NCBI GenBank assembly: GCA_963830165.1
Contig: CAWHKZ010000007.1
Location: 1 to 64,000 of the forward strand
DNA: 64,000 nucleotides
Direction: 5' to 3'
From: Bog-756 sp963830165
GTDB taxonomy: Bacteria > Actinomycetota > Acidimicrobiia > Acidimicrobiales > RAAP-2
The notes under the pieces were generated by a model, which was not told the DNA's origin, made no database searches, and saw only the letters and a list, made by a program, of their open reading frames with translations. This document shows, in pieces, positions 1 to 8,220 of the stretch. The translations under genes were made by a program, and so were the position numbers. Numbering within the stretch: the first letter of the stretch is position 1; the number at the start of each line of letters is the position of its first letter.

Positions 1-335
1 CGGGCCCCCCACCGCAGACTCCTCCCCATCCCACCGCAACCCGCCATGCAGTGATGGTAAGCCTGCCCCCCTTCGGAGGCAATGGCTTATTTCGCATCAG
101 TTGATGCGGCGGTTTTAGGGCAGCGTCACGATGCATGATTGATGTCAGAACTGCACCACGTGATCGACCGATATCCCGCCAACGGTCGTCGCCTACTTCG
201 TGGGTGCGGACGCCTCCTACTCGGCCCAAATCCACGCCTGGAGGATCGGGTGCATTTCCACCCGGTCGTGAACCACTCGAGGTACCGGGTCGACCACGGA
301 CAGTCAGCACAACGTCCGGTCGGCGTCAGGTCCGG
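1..335. other. Gene-free left flank with two stem-loops
   Basis: I see no supported gene here. Positions 59-88 can fold into an imperfect stem-loop (outer arms AAGCC and GGCTT). Positions 93-108 form a hairpin with 7-bp arms (CGCATCA and TGATGCG), followed by four T at 113-116. This could be a weak terminator for a plus-strand gene outside the window. An open frame at 164-268 has actinobacterial codon use (it reads PPTVVAYFVGADASYS) but has no start codon and is flanked by stops, so it may be a gene remnant. Confidence 0.4.
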
Positions 336-737
336 CTAGTGGGCGCGGCAGGCCACCCGGGCGTCCGAGGGAGTGCCGGCGAAGGTGCCGCCCCGGACGC
401 CGCCGACCTCGACGGACTCGGGTATGGCGCCCACCGCTCCTTGCGGGGCACCCATGTCCGTGGTCGACGTACCCACCACCGACCCCGAGCGGAGCACACG
501 AACCGTGCACGAGAACGTCCCGGACGCCGCGTAGACGGTGAAGTCGACGCGTTCCGACGGCAGGGCCCCCGCCTCGGCCGTCGACGGGAGGACACCGGCG
601 GCCACCGATGTGACGTGGACCGTGAGCGACGCCGGTACCCCGGTCGAGGCCTGCGACGAGGGGGTACCCGACCCGCAACCGAGCAGCGTCATCCCACCGA
701 CCAGGACGCCCGCCAGGGCCGCCAACCTCGTCCTCAT
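336..737 (-). CDS. Small putative lipoprotein
   Basis: Predicted exported lipoprotein of 133 aa with unknown function. The N-terminus has a short basic stretch (MRTR), a hydrophobic core and a lipobox ending LLGC, so Cys21 should be lipidated and the mature protein anchored on the outer face of the membrane. A Gly/Ser/Thr-rich linker follows (GSGTPSSQAST), then a beta-rich domain with two Cys (FSCTVRVL and the C-terminal ARVACRAH) that may form a disulfide. The ATG at 737 is chosen because a TACCAT -10 box lies 6 nt upstream (744-749), which suggests a leaderless transcript. It is divergent from the sulfotransferase gene. I do not recognise a family for the mature domain. Confidence 0.7.
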   Translation of the reverse strand: MRTRLAALAGVLVGGMTLLGCGSGTPSSQASTGVPASLTVHVTSVAAGVLPSTAEAGALPSERVDFTVYAASGTFSCTVRVLRSGSVVGTSTTDMGAPQGAVGAIPESVEVGGVRGGTFAGTPSDARVACRAH

Positions 738-743
738 GCCGAC

Positions 744-749
744 ATGGTA
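744..749 (-). promoter_or_regulatory. -10 box, leaderless promoter of lipoprotein gene
   Basis: TACCAT on the minus strand, 6 nt before the ATG at 737. This fits the TANNNT plus 6-9 nt pattern seen at many starts in this window, so transcription probably begins at or next to the start codon. Confidence 0.5.
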
Positions 750-934
750 GATGAGCGTCGGCCGGCCGTCGCTGCCACTGTCGGGCGCCGTCGACCCGCG
801 CACGTGACGACCGCGCCAGCGAGACATCGGTCGGGCACCGGCCCGCCCCGGCGGGTCCGGCGTGGTCGGTGCTCCGCGTCCGGGCGGCGCGATCCCGGGG
901 GGCGACGACCACGGGAAACGATCGGTGGCACTGG

Positions 935-940
935 TATGCT
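935..940 (+). promoter_or_regulatory. -10 box upstream of first sulfotransferase
   Basis: TATGCT, a good actinobacterial -10. Transcription would start near 947, about 37 nt before the coding start, and the leader holds a Shine-Dalgarno-like GGAAGG at 971-976. Unlike most promoters here, this one appears to give a leadered mRNA. A GTG at 947 is out of frame with the gene. Confidence 0.45.
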
Positions 941-983
941 CCGGCCGTGTTATGTATGTGGCACCTCGGCGGAAGGTGGTCCT

Positions 984-1942
984 GTGATGAGTTCGCTCCC
1001 CACCACATCCGGCACACACCTGCGGGAACCGCTGATCGCCCGCCCGCTCATCGTGTTGGGCGTGCCCCGGTCGGGGACCACGATGGTCTTCCAGGCGTTG
1101 TCGACCCACCCCGACGTCTGGAGTCTCTACCGCGAGAGCCAGGCCGTCATCGGCAGGTTCTTCCCGACGGAGATGACACCGGGGAGCCCGGTGCTCGTCT
1201 GCGCCGGCGACGTCGACGACGTCACGGCCGCCGCGATCCGACGCGCCTTCTACGAGTCGGTGGGCAACGCCGAGGCGGCGCACGGTGCCGTGGGCCGGCG
1301 CATCCCCCTCATCGCCCGGCAGCGCCTGAGCCGGATCCTGACCCGGTCGGGCGCCGGCCGGAAGGTCCCGCCCATCCGCGTGTGGTCGAGAAGACGCCCG
1401 ACAACTGCTTCCGGATCCGGATGCTGCTCCGGGTCTTCCCCGACGCCCAGTTCGTGTACGTGGTGCGGGACCCACGGGGGTCGATCGCCTCGATGTACCG
1501 GGGGTGGACCGAGGAGTCGCGGTTCCAGCGTTTCGAACTACCTCCGGGGTTCGCCATCGTGGGGTACGCGGGCACGCACTGGTCCTTCGGTCTCCCTCCC
1601 GGGTGGGAGGACCTCGACGGATCCACGGTCATGGAGATCTGCGCCCATCAGTGGCGCCTGTACAACGAGTACTGCGGTCGCGATCTCCCGACGGACCCCG
1701 GTCGGGTGTTCACCGTCCGCTACGAGGACGTCGTCGCCGACCCGGGACCGGTGCTCGCCGCCCTGGCCGGTTGGGCGCAACTCGATCCCGGTCCGCTCGA
1801 CCGCTACACCCGGAAGCTGCCGGTGGTGAACACCTGGTCGAGGCCGAGTCCCGACAAGTGGCGGAAGGTCGAGGGCGGGCTCGCCGGGGTGCTCCCGCTG
1901 GTGGCGGCCGAGTCCCGGCGGCTCGGCTACCCGGTCGCCTGA
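984..1942 (+). CDS. PAPS-dependent sulfotransferase family protein (one frameshift)
   Basis: Predicted cytosolic sulfotransferase transferring sulfate from PAPS to a carbohydrate or similar acceptor, about 319 aa. The N-terminal 5'-phosphosulfate loop reads VLGVPRSGTTMVF, followed by the HPDVWSLYRE segment. The middle part carries EKTPDN and the 3'-phosphate-binding region FVYVVRDPRGSIASMYRGW. The frame breaks near 1385: before it the reading ends at RVW, after it the continuation is VEKTPDN. One missing G in GTGTGGTC restores it. The start is GTG 984 or the adjacent ATG 987, both behind GGAAGG (971-976). A second sulfotransferase follows directly and a flippase faces it, which points to sulfation of a surface glycan. 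The substrate is not predictable from sequence. Confidence 0.82.
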
Positions 1943-1977
1943 GCGGCGGCGGCCCGAGCGATGGCCACGTCGACCCC

Positions 1978-2934
1978 GTGCTGTTCATCGGGGGAGAGGG
2001 CCGATCGGGATCGACGGTGCTGGAGCGGCTCGTCGGCGCGCAGCCGGACACGTGTGCCGTGGGCGAACTGAAGAACCTCTTCGAGCGTGGCGTGGGGGCG
2101 GGGGAGCTGTGCGGGTGCGGCCGCGGCGTCCGCGAGTGCGACGTCTGGTCCGAGGTCGGCCAACGCCTGGCCGGCGGCTGGGACACCACCGCCGGCCGTG
2201 AGCTCGTCGCCTTCTTCACGCGGGTCAACCAGCGGCGGCACCTGCCGGTGATCCTCGCCGGGCGGGGGGCCCTGGTGGCCCGGGCCCGCTCGGTGCTGGC
2301 CGATCTGTACCCCATCGTCGCCGAGGTGTCGGGCTCGTCGCTCGTCGTCGACTCGTCCAAGCACCCGGCGTGGGCCTACCTGCTGGCCGGCACCGAGGGC
2401 ATCGACCTCCGGGTGGTGCACCTCGTCCGGTGTCCGTCGGCCGTCGTCCACTCGTGGAGCAGCCCGGTCCGGCGCCCCCACACGGGGACCGGGGCCGGGA
2501 CCGGGGACGCGGTCATGGCTGCCCAGTCGCCGGTCGAGGTGTGCATCCGGTGGGACGTGTTCAACCTGCTCTTCCGCCACCTGGCCCGGCGGGGGATCGC
2601 CACCGAGGTGATCCGGTACGAGGACTACGTCGACGATCTCGACGGGACCCTGCGGACGTGCATGGCGCTGAGCGGACGTCCCTACCGGCCGGCGCCGGGT
2701 CTGGCCGACGGGCACGGGATCGCCGGCAACCCGTCGAGGTTCGCGCCCGGAGGCGTCCGGATCGAGCGGGACGACCGGTGGCTGGACCAGATGAGTGCGT
2801 CCCGGCACCTCCTGGTGTCCGGCCTCACCTGGCCGACGAGACTGACGTACGGCTACCGGGCCGACCGCGCCGCCCCCATCGGGCCGATCCCGGGCCGGCG
2901 GCGCGTGGCCGCCCGGTCGCTTCCCCGGAGCTGA
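1978..2934 (+). CDS. Second sulfotransferase family protein
   Basis: A second, sequence-divergent P-loop sulfotransferase of about 318 aa. The PAPS-binding loop FIGGEGRSGSTVLERLVG stands right at the N-terminus. The central LVVDSSKHPAWA matches the conserved VDSSK segment of this group, followed by LRVVHLVRCPSAVVHSW for 3'-phosphate binding. A CGCGRGVRECDVW stretch with three Cys near residue 45 is typical of a bacterial subfamily. The in-frame start is GTG 1978. An ATG at 1961 would read MATSTP straight into this frame if one G is missing near 1976, and is an attractive alternative. The gene lies about 35 nt after its neighbour and is probably co-transcribed. The frame is otherwise intact. 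Confidence 0.83.
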   Translation: MLFIGGEGRSGSTVLERLVGAQPDTCAVGELKNLFERGVGAGELCGCGRGVRECDVWSEVGQRLAGGWDTTAGRELVAFFTRVNQRRHLPVILAGRGALVARARSVLADLYPIVAEVSGSSLVVDSSKHPAWAYLLAGTEGIDLRVVHLVRCPSAVVHSWSSPVRRPHTGTGAGTGDAVMAAQSPVEVCIRWDVFNLLFRHLARRGIATEVIRYEDYVDDLDGTLRTCMALSGRPYRPAPGLADGHGIAGNPSRFAPGGVRIERDDRWLDQMSASRHLLVSGLTWPTRLTYGYRADRAAPIGPIPGRRRVAARSLPRS

Positions 2935-2943
2935 GCGCTCAGT

Positions 2944-2996
2944 CCGTCTGCCCTCAGGCCGTCTGCCCTCAGGCCGTCTGCCCTCCGACCGTCTGG
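2944..2996. repeat. 15-bp tandem repeat across flippase stop codon
   Basis: Three full copies of a 15-bp unit beginning CCGTCTGCCCTCAGG at 2944, 2959 and 2974, plus half a copy from 2989. The third copy differs at its end. The array covers the stop of the minus-strand flippase and the gap to the sulfotransferase. The unit contains an in-frame stop for the flippase frame, so loss or gain of copies would not change that protein much. Confidence 0.75.
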
Positions 2997-4552
2997 AGGT
3001 CCCGGAGCGTGGCGTAGGCCACCACCGCGGCCACCGCGAATCCCGCGCCCCGGACGGCGAGCCAGGGTCCGTGCACCGGGATCCGGCCGGACAGCAGGAC
3101 GACGGCCTCCGCCACCGCCAGCGATCCCCAGAGCCGGAGGCCCGGGCGGGGCAGGGGGAGCACCGGCCGGCTCAGGACGGCCATACCGACGGCCAGGACG
3201 ACGTAGCTGACGGTCGTGGCCAGGGCCGACCCGTTGATGCCGAGGTGCGGCACCAGGGCCAGGTTCATCGCCACGTTCACCCCGGCGGCGACGATGGTGA
3301 CGACGGCCACGACGGCCGACCGGCCGTCGGCCAGCAGCACCCGCGAGTGCACGAACGCCGCACAGACCGGGATCGTCGATGCGACGACCAGCACGATGAC
3401 CGGCAGGAGCTGCTCGGTCCGGAAGCTCCTGGGCGCCCAGATCCGCAGCAGGATCGGGCCGGCCAGGGCGATGCCGACGGTGACGGGGACGAGGAGCCGG
3501 TACAGACCGTCGCGGCTGGCGGCCAGCACCTCGGCCCTGGTGTGGCGGTCGTGGATGGCGAAGATGCGGGGGAGCCAGGCGAGGTTGAGGAAGGTGAGGA
3601 GGCTGACCCCGACGGCCCCGAGCGTGTAGGCGACCTGGTACCGGCCGGTGGCACCCGGCCCGAGGTCCCGCAGGATGATGAACCGGTCGGACGCCGACAG
3701 GACGAACGTCGAGAGCTGGAGCGGGACGATGGGCAGCGAGAACCGCAGGGTCGCACCGACCGTCCGGACGTCCCACAGGCCGCGCCAGTGGGGGGTGACG
3801 GTCGACAGGGCCAGCAGGACGGCCACCGCCTGGGTCACGAGCGCGCACCACAGGACGTCGGTCGCCAGGTGGAGGTGGACGTACGCGACCAGCGTCCCGA
3901 TCCCGATCCCGACGATCGCCTGCAGCAGGCACACCACCGTGAACACGAGCAGGCGTTCGTGGCACCGCAGGACGGCGAGGCAGATCCAGGTGATGGCGAA
4001 CAGTCCGGACCAGACGACCGTCAGTCGGGTGGACAGGGGGAAGGGCCCGAACCCGAGGACGGGACTCCACCGTGGCCCGGTCAGGTAGACGACGGCGGTG
4101 ACCAGCGACACCAGCACGAGGGACGCGGCCAGGAGGTTGCGGCTCCTGCGCTCGCCGTCGGTCTGGCTGTACAGGCGCTGGATGCCGATGTTGAGGCCCA
4201 GGTTGGAGGCGTAGTAGAGCACGTAGAGGAGCGCCAGGTCGGCGGCGAAGATCCCGTACTGGTGGAGTCCCAGGACCCGGGTCATGAGCGGCGTGACGAT
4301 GACCCCGGACAGCAGCTGCAGCGACGAGGCGAGCATGTAGAGCGAGTCCCGCCGGAACATCGCCCCGACCATCGCCCCCACACCCACACCCGCACCCGCA
4401 CCCGCCCCCACACCCGCACCCGCACCCGCCCCCGATTCCGGGTCGGCAGGCCTCGCGGGGTCGGGCGGCACCGTACCGGCGGTTCCGTCGCCGACTGCCG
4501 TCGAGGTCGGCTCGATCGCGGGGATGTCCCGAGGACGGGGGGGTTCCACCAC
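2969..4552 (-). CDS. Oligosaccharide flippase (MATE/MOP superfamily, Wzx-like)
   Basis: Integral membrane protein of 527 aa with about 12-14 hydrophobic segments, matching the Wzx/PST family that flips lipid-linked glycans across the cytoplasmic membrane. Recognisable parts are the first helices (SLYMLASSLQLLSGVIVTPL), the family-typical GLHQYGIFAADLALL, the central SASDRFIILRDLGPGATGRY and a polar loop with HLGINGSALATT. The first 60 residues are a Pro/Gly/Ala-rich extension absent from most homologues and partly encoded by a hexanucleotide repeat. The real start may instead be the Met-Phe-Arg-Arg-Asp start just before the first helix. The gene is convergent with two sulfotransferases, so the three may serve one sulfated surface polymer. 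The frame is intact. Confidence 0.85.
   Translation of the reverse strand: MVEPPRPRDIPAIEPTSTAVGDGTAGTVPPDPARPADPESGAGAGAGVGAGAGAGVGVGAMVGAMFRRDSLYMLASSLQLLSGVIVTPLMTRVLGLHQYGIFAADLALLYVLYYASNLGLNIGIQRLYSQTDGERRSRNLLAASLVLVSLVTAVVYLTGPRWSPVLGFGPFPLSTRLTVVWSGLFAITWICLAVLRCHERLLVFTVVCLLQAIVGIGIGTLVAYVHLHLATDVLWCALVTQAVAVLLALSTVTPHWRGLWDVRTVGATLRFSLPIVPLQLSTFVLSASDRFIILRDLGPGATGRYQVAYTLGAVGVSLLTFLNLAWLPRIFAIHDRHTRAEVLAASRDGLYRLLVPVTVGIALAGPILLRIWAPRSFRTEQLLPVIVLVVASTIPVCAAFVHSRVLLADGRSAVVAVVTIVAAGVNVAMNLALVPHLGINGSALATTVSYVVLAVGMAVLSRPVLPLPRPGLRLWGSLAVAEAVVLLSGRIPVHGPWLAVRGAGFAVAAVVAYATLRDLQTVGGQTA
4375..4434. repeat. Imperfect hexanucleotide repeat in flippase N-terminus
   Basis: About ten imperfect copies of a 6-nt unit (CCCGCA/CCCACA/CCCCCA on the plus strand) encoding an alternating Gly-Ala/Gly-Val linker of the flippase. 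Because the unit is 6 nt, copy-number change alters linker length but not the frame. Confidence 0.8.
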
Positions 4553-4697
4553 CTACGATCATGCCGCCTGACGTGCGTCGCGTGGGGGGAACCGCCCGGC
4601 CCGCCGCTCCCTCGGGCCCGTCCGCACCGGTCCCGGTGACGAGGGCCCGGTGCCCGACGGCCGGCGGATCGTCGGAACTGCGGCAGGCGGCCGGCGG

Positions 4698-4703
4698 TAG
4701 AAT
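4698..4703 (+). promoter_or_regulatory. -10 box, leaderless promoter of pdxS
   Basis: TAGAAT placed 7 nt before ATG 4711. This supports ATG 4711 over the in-frame ATG at 4702, which overlaps the -10 box itself. Confidence 0.55.
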
Positions 4704-4710
4704 GGCCGGG

Positions 4711-5632
4711 ATGTCGACCTCACCGAACCAGATGACCGACGCCACCACCACCGACCGTCCCACCGGCACCTTCACCGTCAAGCGCGGGCTGGCCGAGATG
4801 CTCCGCGGCGGCGTGATCATGGACGTGGTGGACGCCGAGCAGGCCAAGGTGGCCGAGGACGCCGGTGCGGTGGCCGTCATGGCCCTCGAGCGGGTGCCCG
4901 CCGACATCCGGCGCGACGGCGGCGTGGCCCGGATGAGCGACCCGGCGCTGATCGAGGGCATCAAGGCCGCGGTGACCGTCCCGGTCATGGCCAAGGCCCG
5001 CATCGGGCACTTCGCCGAGGCCCAGGTGCTGGCCGCGCTGGGCGTCGACTTCGTCGACGAGAGCGAGGTGCTGACCCCGGCCGACGAGGCCCACCACATC
5101 GACAAGTGGAACTTCGAGGTGCCCTTCGTGTGCGGCGCCACCAACCTGGGCGAGGCGCTGCGCCGGATCTCGGAGGGTGCGGCCATGATCCGCTCCAAGG
5201 GCGAGGCCGGCACCGGCAACATCGTCGAGGCCGTGCGCCACCTGCGGGCCATCCTCGGCGACATCCGCAAGGTGACCGAGGCGGACTCGGCCGAGCTCTA
5301 CGGCTGGGCCAAGGAGCTGGCCGCCCCCATCGGGCTGGTCCAGGAGATCGCCACCACCGGGCGCCTGCCCGTGCCGCTGTTCTGCGCCGGTGGCATCGCC
5401 ACCCCGGCGGACGCCTCGCTCGTGATGCAGCTCGGCGCCGAGGCCGTCTTCGTGGGCTCGGGCATCTTCAAGAGCTCGAACCCGTCGCGCCATGGCCCGG
5501 GCCGTGGTCGAGGCCACCGCCCACTACACCGACGCCGATCTGGTGGCCAAGGTGTCGACCGGACTGGGCGACGCCATGGCGGGCCAGGAGATCGGCACCC
5601 TCGGCGTGCACCTGGCCGACCGTGGCTGGTAG
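4711..5632 (+). CDS. pdxS: Pyridoxal 5'-phosphate synthase, PdxS subunit (one frameshift)
   Basis: Synthase subunit of the deoxyxylulose-independent PLP pathway. It combines ribose 5-phosphate, glyceraldehyde 3-phosphate and ammonia from PdxT, and forms a cytosolic dodecamer. The (beta/alpha)8 barrel is nearly complete: FTVKRGLAEMLRGGVIMDVV at the N-terminus, the catalytic-Lys strand MAKARIGHFAEAQ, the second Lys in RSKGEAGTGNIVEA, and the phosphate loop FCAGGIATPADA with GSGIFKSSNP. One extra base near 5489-5495 (extra T or G around CCCGTCGCGCC) splits off the last 45 residues, which continue as ARAVVEATAHYTDADLVAKV and end DRGW. Length is about 306 aa, normal for the family. pdxT follows 37 nt later. 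Confidence 0.95.
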
Positions 5633-5669
5633 TCCGGGACGCCCGCCGGCGCGACCAGGCCCGGCGCGG

Positions 5670-6282
5670 GTGACGATCGGGATCCTCGCCCTCCAGGGTG
5701 ACGTGCGCGAGCACGCCGCGGCCTTCGCCGAGCTCGGCGAGCCGGTCCGGCGAGGTGCGGCGCCCGCGCGACCTCGACGGGCTGCGCGGACTGGTCGTGC
5801 CCGGGCGGCGAGTCGACCACGCTGTCGCTGCTGCTCGGCTCGTCGGGCCTGGCCGGCCCGCTGGCCGGGGCGCTCGCCGCCGGCCTGCCGGTGTTCGGCA
5901 CCTGCGCCGGGATGATCCTGCTGGCCGACGACGGTGCTCGACGGGCGGGGACGACCAGCGTCAACTTCGGGGTGATCGACCTCGACCATCCGCCGGAACG
6001 GCTACGGGCGCCAGGCGCCTCGTTCGAAGCCGAGGTCGACGGTGGCCGGCCTGGGGGACGAGCCGCTGCCCGCCGTGTTCATCCGGGCCCCGGTGGTCGA
6101 GGCGGCCGGTCCCGGGGTCGAGGTCCTGGCTACGCTGCCGGACGGTGCCGGGGGCGCGCCCGGGCGGCCGGTGGTGTGCCGCCAGGGACCGGTCGCTGGT
6201 GGCGGCGTTCCATCCCGAGCTGACCGCGGACCGTAGGCTGCACCGGCTGTTCGTGGAGATGACGAAAGAGGAGAGGCGCTAG
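5670..6282 (+). CDS. pdxT: Pyridoxal 5'-phosphate synthase glutaminase PdxT (many frameshifts)
   Basis: Class I glutamine amidotransferase that hydrolyses glutamine and channels ammonia to PdxS. Fragments spread over three frames rebuild the family from end to end: TIGILALQGDVREHAAAF, then RPRDLDGLRGLVVPGGES, then the nucleophile segment FGTCAGMILLADD, then RRNGYGRQ, SFEAEVD and DEPLPAVFIRAPVVEA, and finally the catalytic His-Glu segment AFHPELTADRRLH. I count at least six indels, near 5752, 5803, 5932, 5950-5965, 6015-6020 and 6045; most are an added G or C, at least one a lost base. The start is GTG 5670. The density of breaks with full conservation argues for consensus error rather than decay. 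Confidence 0.88.
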
Positions 6283-6285
6283 GGC

Positions 6286-7039
6286 ATGTCGGGACACTCC
6301 AAGTGGGCGACCACCAAGCACCAGAAGGGCGCGAAGGACGCCGCCCGGGCCAAGGTGTTCGCCAAGCTCATCCGCCAGATCGAGGTGGCGGCCCGCGAGG
6401 GCGGCAGCGACATGACGGCCAACGCCAGCCTGCGCACCATGTACACCAAGGCGCGTGACGCGTCGGTGCCGATCGACACCATCGAACGGGCCATCAAGCG
6501 CGGGCTCGGGCGAGCTCGAGGGCGTGCGCTACGAGTCGATCTCCTACGAGGGCTACGCACCCGACGGCGTGGCGGTCATCGTCGAGTGCCTGTCCGACAA
6601 CCGCAACCGCACCGGCGCCGAGATCCGCAACCTGTTCTCCAAGAACGGCGGCGCCATGGCCGAGCCCGGCGCGGTCAGCTGGCAGTTCGAGCGCAAGGGC
6701 GTCGTCGCCGTGCCCCGGTCGCGAGGACGAGGAGCGCATGCTCGAGGTGGCCATGGAGGCCGGCGGCGAGGACCTGGCCGACGAGGACGAGCGGTGGCTG
6801 GTCACGAGCGAGCCGGCCGACCTGATGGCCGTGCGCACCGCCCTGGAGGAGGCCGGTCTCGAGCCGGGCGCCGGCCGAGCTGACGATGGTCCCGACCTCG
6901 ACCGTCGAGGTCGGCCAGCGAGGCCGAGGCCAAGCGGGTCCTGCGCCTCATCGAGGCGCTCGACGACCACGACGACGTCCAGAACGTCTACGCCAACTTC
7001 GACATCCCCGACGAGATCATGGCGGCCTACGAGGGCTGA
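6286..7039 (+). CDS. yebC: YebC/PmpR family protein (frameshifts)
   Basis: Conserved YebC family, about 250 aa. Members act as DNA-binding regulators and some relieve ribosome stalling on proline motifs; I cannot tell which role applies here. The N-terminus is canonical (MSGHSKWATTKHQKGAKDA), followed by ASLRTMYTKARDASVP. The middle reads YESISYEGYAPDGVAVIVE then NRNRTGAEIRNLFSKNGG, and the C-terminus DDHDDVQNVYANFDIP. Four insertions break the frame: G near 6507, T near 6718, G near 6873 and G near 6910. The ATG at 6286 lies 3 nt after the pdxT stop. The order ahead of ruvC is common in bacteria. Confidence 0.93.
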
Positions 7040-7087
7040 CCCGTGCGCCGCCGGGCGGGGATCACCCCACCCGCCGGGACCGCGGGC

Positions 7088-7093
7088 TACCAT
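7088..7093 (+). promoter_or_regulatory. -10 box, leaderless promoter of ruvC
   Basis: TACCAT 7 nt before ATG 7101, giving the ruv genes a promoter of their own inside the longer gene run. Confidence 0.55.
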
Positions 7094-7100
7094 CGAACGC

Positions 7101-7627
7101 ATGTTCGTCCTCGGGATCGACCCCGGACTGTCGCGCTGCGGCTACGGCGTGGTGACCCGGCGCGACGGACCGCTGGCCGCGGTGGCCGGCGGGGTGATCT
7201 CGTCGCCCCCACCGATGCCCCTGCCCGACCGCCTGCGCACGCTGTCCGACGAGCTGCGGGCGCTGGTGGCCGAGTACCGCCCCGACGCCGTGGTCGTCGA
7301 GCGGGTCTTCTTCCAGGTCAACGCCCGCACGGCCATGGCCACCGGCCAGGCCGCCGGGGTGGCCCTGGTGGCGGCGGCCGAGGCCGGGCTGCGAGGTCGC
7401 CCAGTACACCTCGAACGAGGTCAAGCAGGCCGTGGTCGGGCTACGGCGCGGCCACCAAGGACCAGGTCCAGCGCATGGTGGCCCACGGTGCTCGGCCTGG
7501 ACGAGCCGCCCCGGCCCCCCGACGTGGCCGACGCCCTGGCCCTGGCCGCCTGCCACCTCACCGCCCAGCCGCTGCGGCGGGCGGTGGCCGCCGCCGCCGC
7601 GGCGCGCACGACGGGGTCGACCGGTGA
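7101..7627 (+). CDS. ruvC: Holliday junction resolvase RuvC (frameshifts)
   Basis: Endonuclease that cuts Holliday junctions symmetrically, working on RuvAB-bound junctions. Acidic active-site residues are visible in FVLGIDPGLSRCGYG (first Asp), DAVVVERVFFQVN (Glu) and PPDVADALALAACH (C-terminal Asp). Three insertions, near 7393 (C), 7440 (G) and 7488 (G), shift the region EVAQYTSNEVKQAVVG through the other frames and then restore the first one. A further indel in the Ala-rich tail near 7600 is needed to reach the expected TGA at 7625-7627, which overlaps the ruvA GTG. The size of about 175 aa is usual. Confidence 0.93.
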
Positions 7628-8220
7628 TCGGGTCGCTGCGGGGCACGCTGCTCGACCGGCCGGCCACCGGCGAGGTCATCGTCGAGGTCGGCGGCGTGGG
7701 CTACCGGGCGTCGGTGCCGACCTCGACGCTGGCCGGGCTCGGCCCGGTCGGGAGCGACGTCTTCCTGCACGTCCACACCCACGTCCGCGAGGACGCCATC
7801 GTGCTCTACGGCTTCGCCCACGCCGACGAGCGCCGGTGCTTCGAGGCGCTGCTCGGTGCCCACGGCGTCGGGCCGTCGCTGGCCCTCGCCATCCTGTCGG
7901 CGCTGTCGCCGGCGGCCCTGTCGACCGCGGTGCTCGAGGACGACCTGGCCACGCTGTGCCTGGTGCCCGGCGTGGGCAAGAAGACGGCCGCCCGCCTCCT
8001 GCTCGAGCTGAAGGCCCGGCTCGACCTCCCGTCGCTGGACGGCGGACCGGCACCCGCCGGCACCACCGGGTCGAGCGCCGGGGCGAGGCGCGGGCCGCGC
8101 TGGTCGAACTGGGCTACGCCCCCGACGAGATCGCCGGGGCCCTCGAGGCCGTCGACGGTGACGCCCCGGTCGAGGAGCTCGTGCGGGCGTGCCCTGCGCG
8201 TGCTGGCGCGCCAGCGGTGA
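7624..8220 (+). CDS. ruvA: Holliday junction branch-migration protein RuvA (frameshifts)
   Basis: Junction-recognition subunit of RuvAB; a tetramer clamps the four-way junction and loads RuvB. Domain I is the OB fold (IGSLRGTLLDRPATGEVIVE). Domain II has the two helix-hairpin-helix motifs (ALLGAHGVGPSLALAIL and LCLVPGVGKKTAARLLLELK). Domain III, which binds RuvB, is ARAALVELGYAPDEIAGAL. Two breaks lie in the linker near 8080 (a G lost from a G run) and near 8194 (an extra C). The GTG start overlaps the ruvC stop, and the TGA overlaps the ruvB GTG, so the three genes are translationally coupled. Confidence 0.93.
   Translation: MIGSLRGTLLDRPATGEVIVEVGGVGYRASVPTSTLAGLGPVGSDVFLHVHTHVREDAIVLYGFAHADERRCFEALLGAHGVGPSLALAILSALSPAALSTAVLEDDLATLCLVPGVGKKTAARLLLELKARLDLPSLDGGPAPAGTTGSSAGARRGPRWSNWATPPTRSPGPSRPSTVTPRSRSSCGRALRVLARQR

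Noticed and set aside
59..120. Riboswitch in the left flank
   Set aside because: Only two simple hairpins are visible, with no conserved aptamer motif and no gene on the plus strand directly downstream.
164..268. Short frame reading PPTVVAYFVGADASYS
   Set aside because: No start codon, flanked by stops, only 35 codons; kept only as a remark in the left-flank entry.
5670..6282. pdxT as a pseudogene
   Set aside because: All catalytic and structural motifs are conserved over the whole length, and the same type of indel hits neighbouring essential genes, so decay is not the best explanation.
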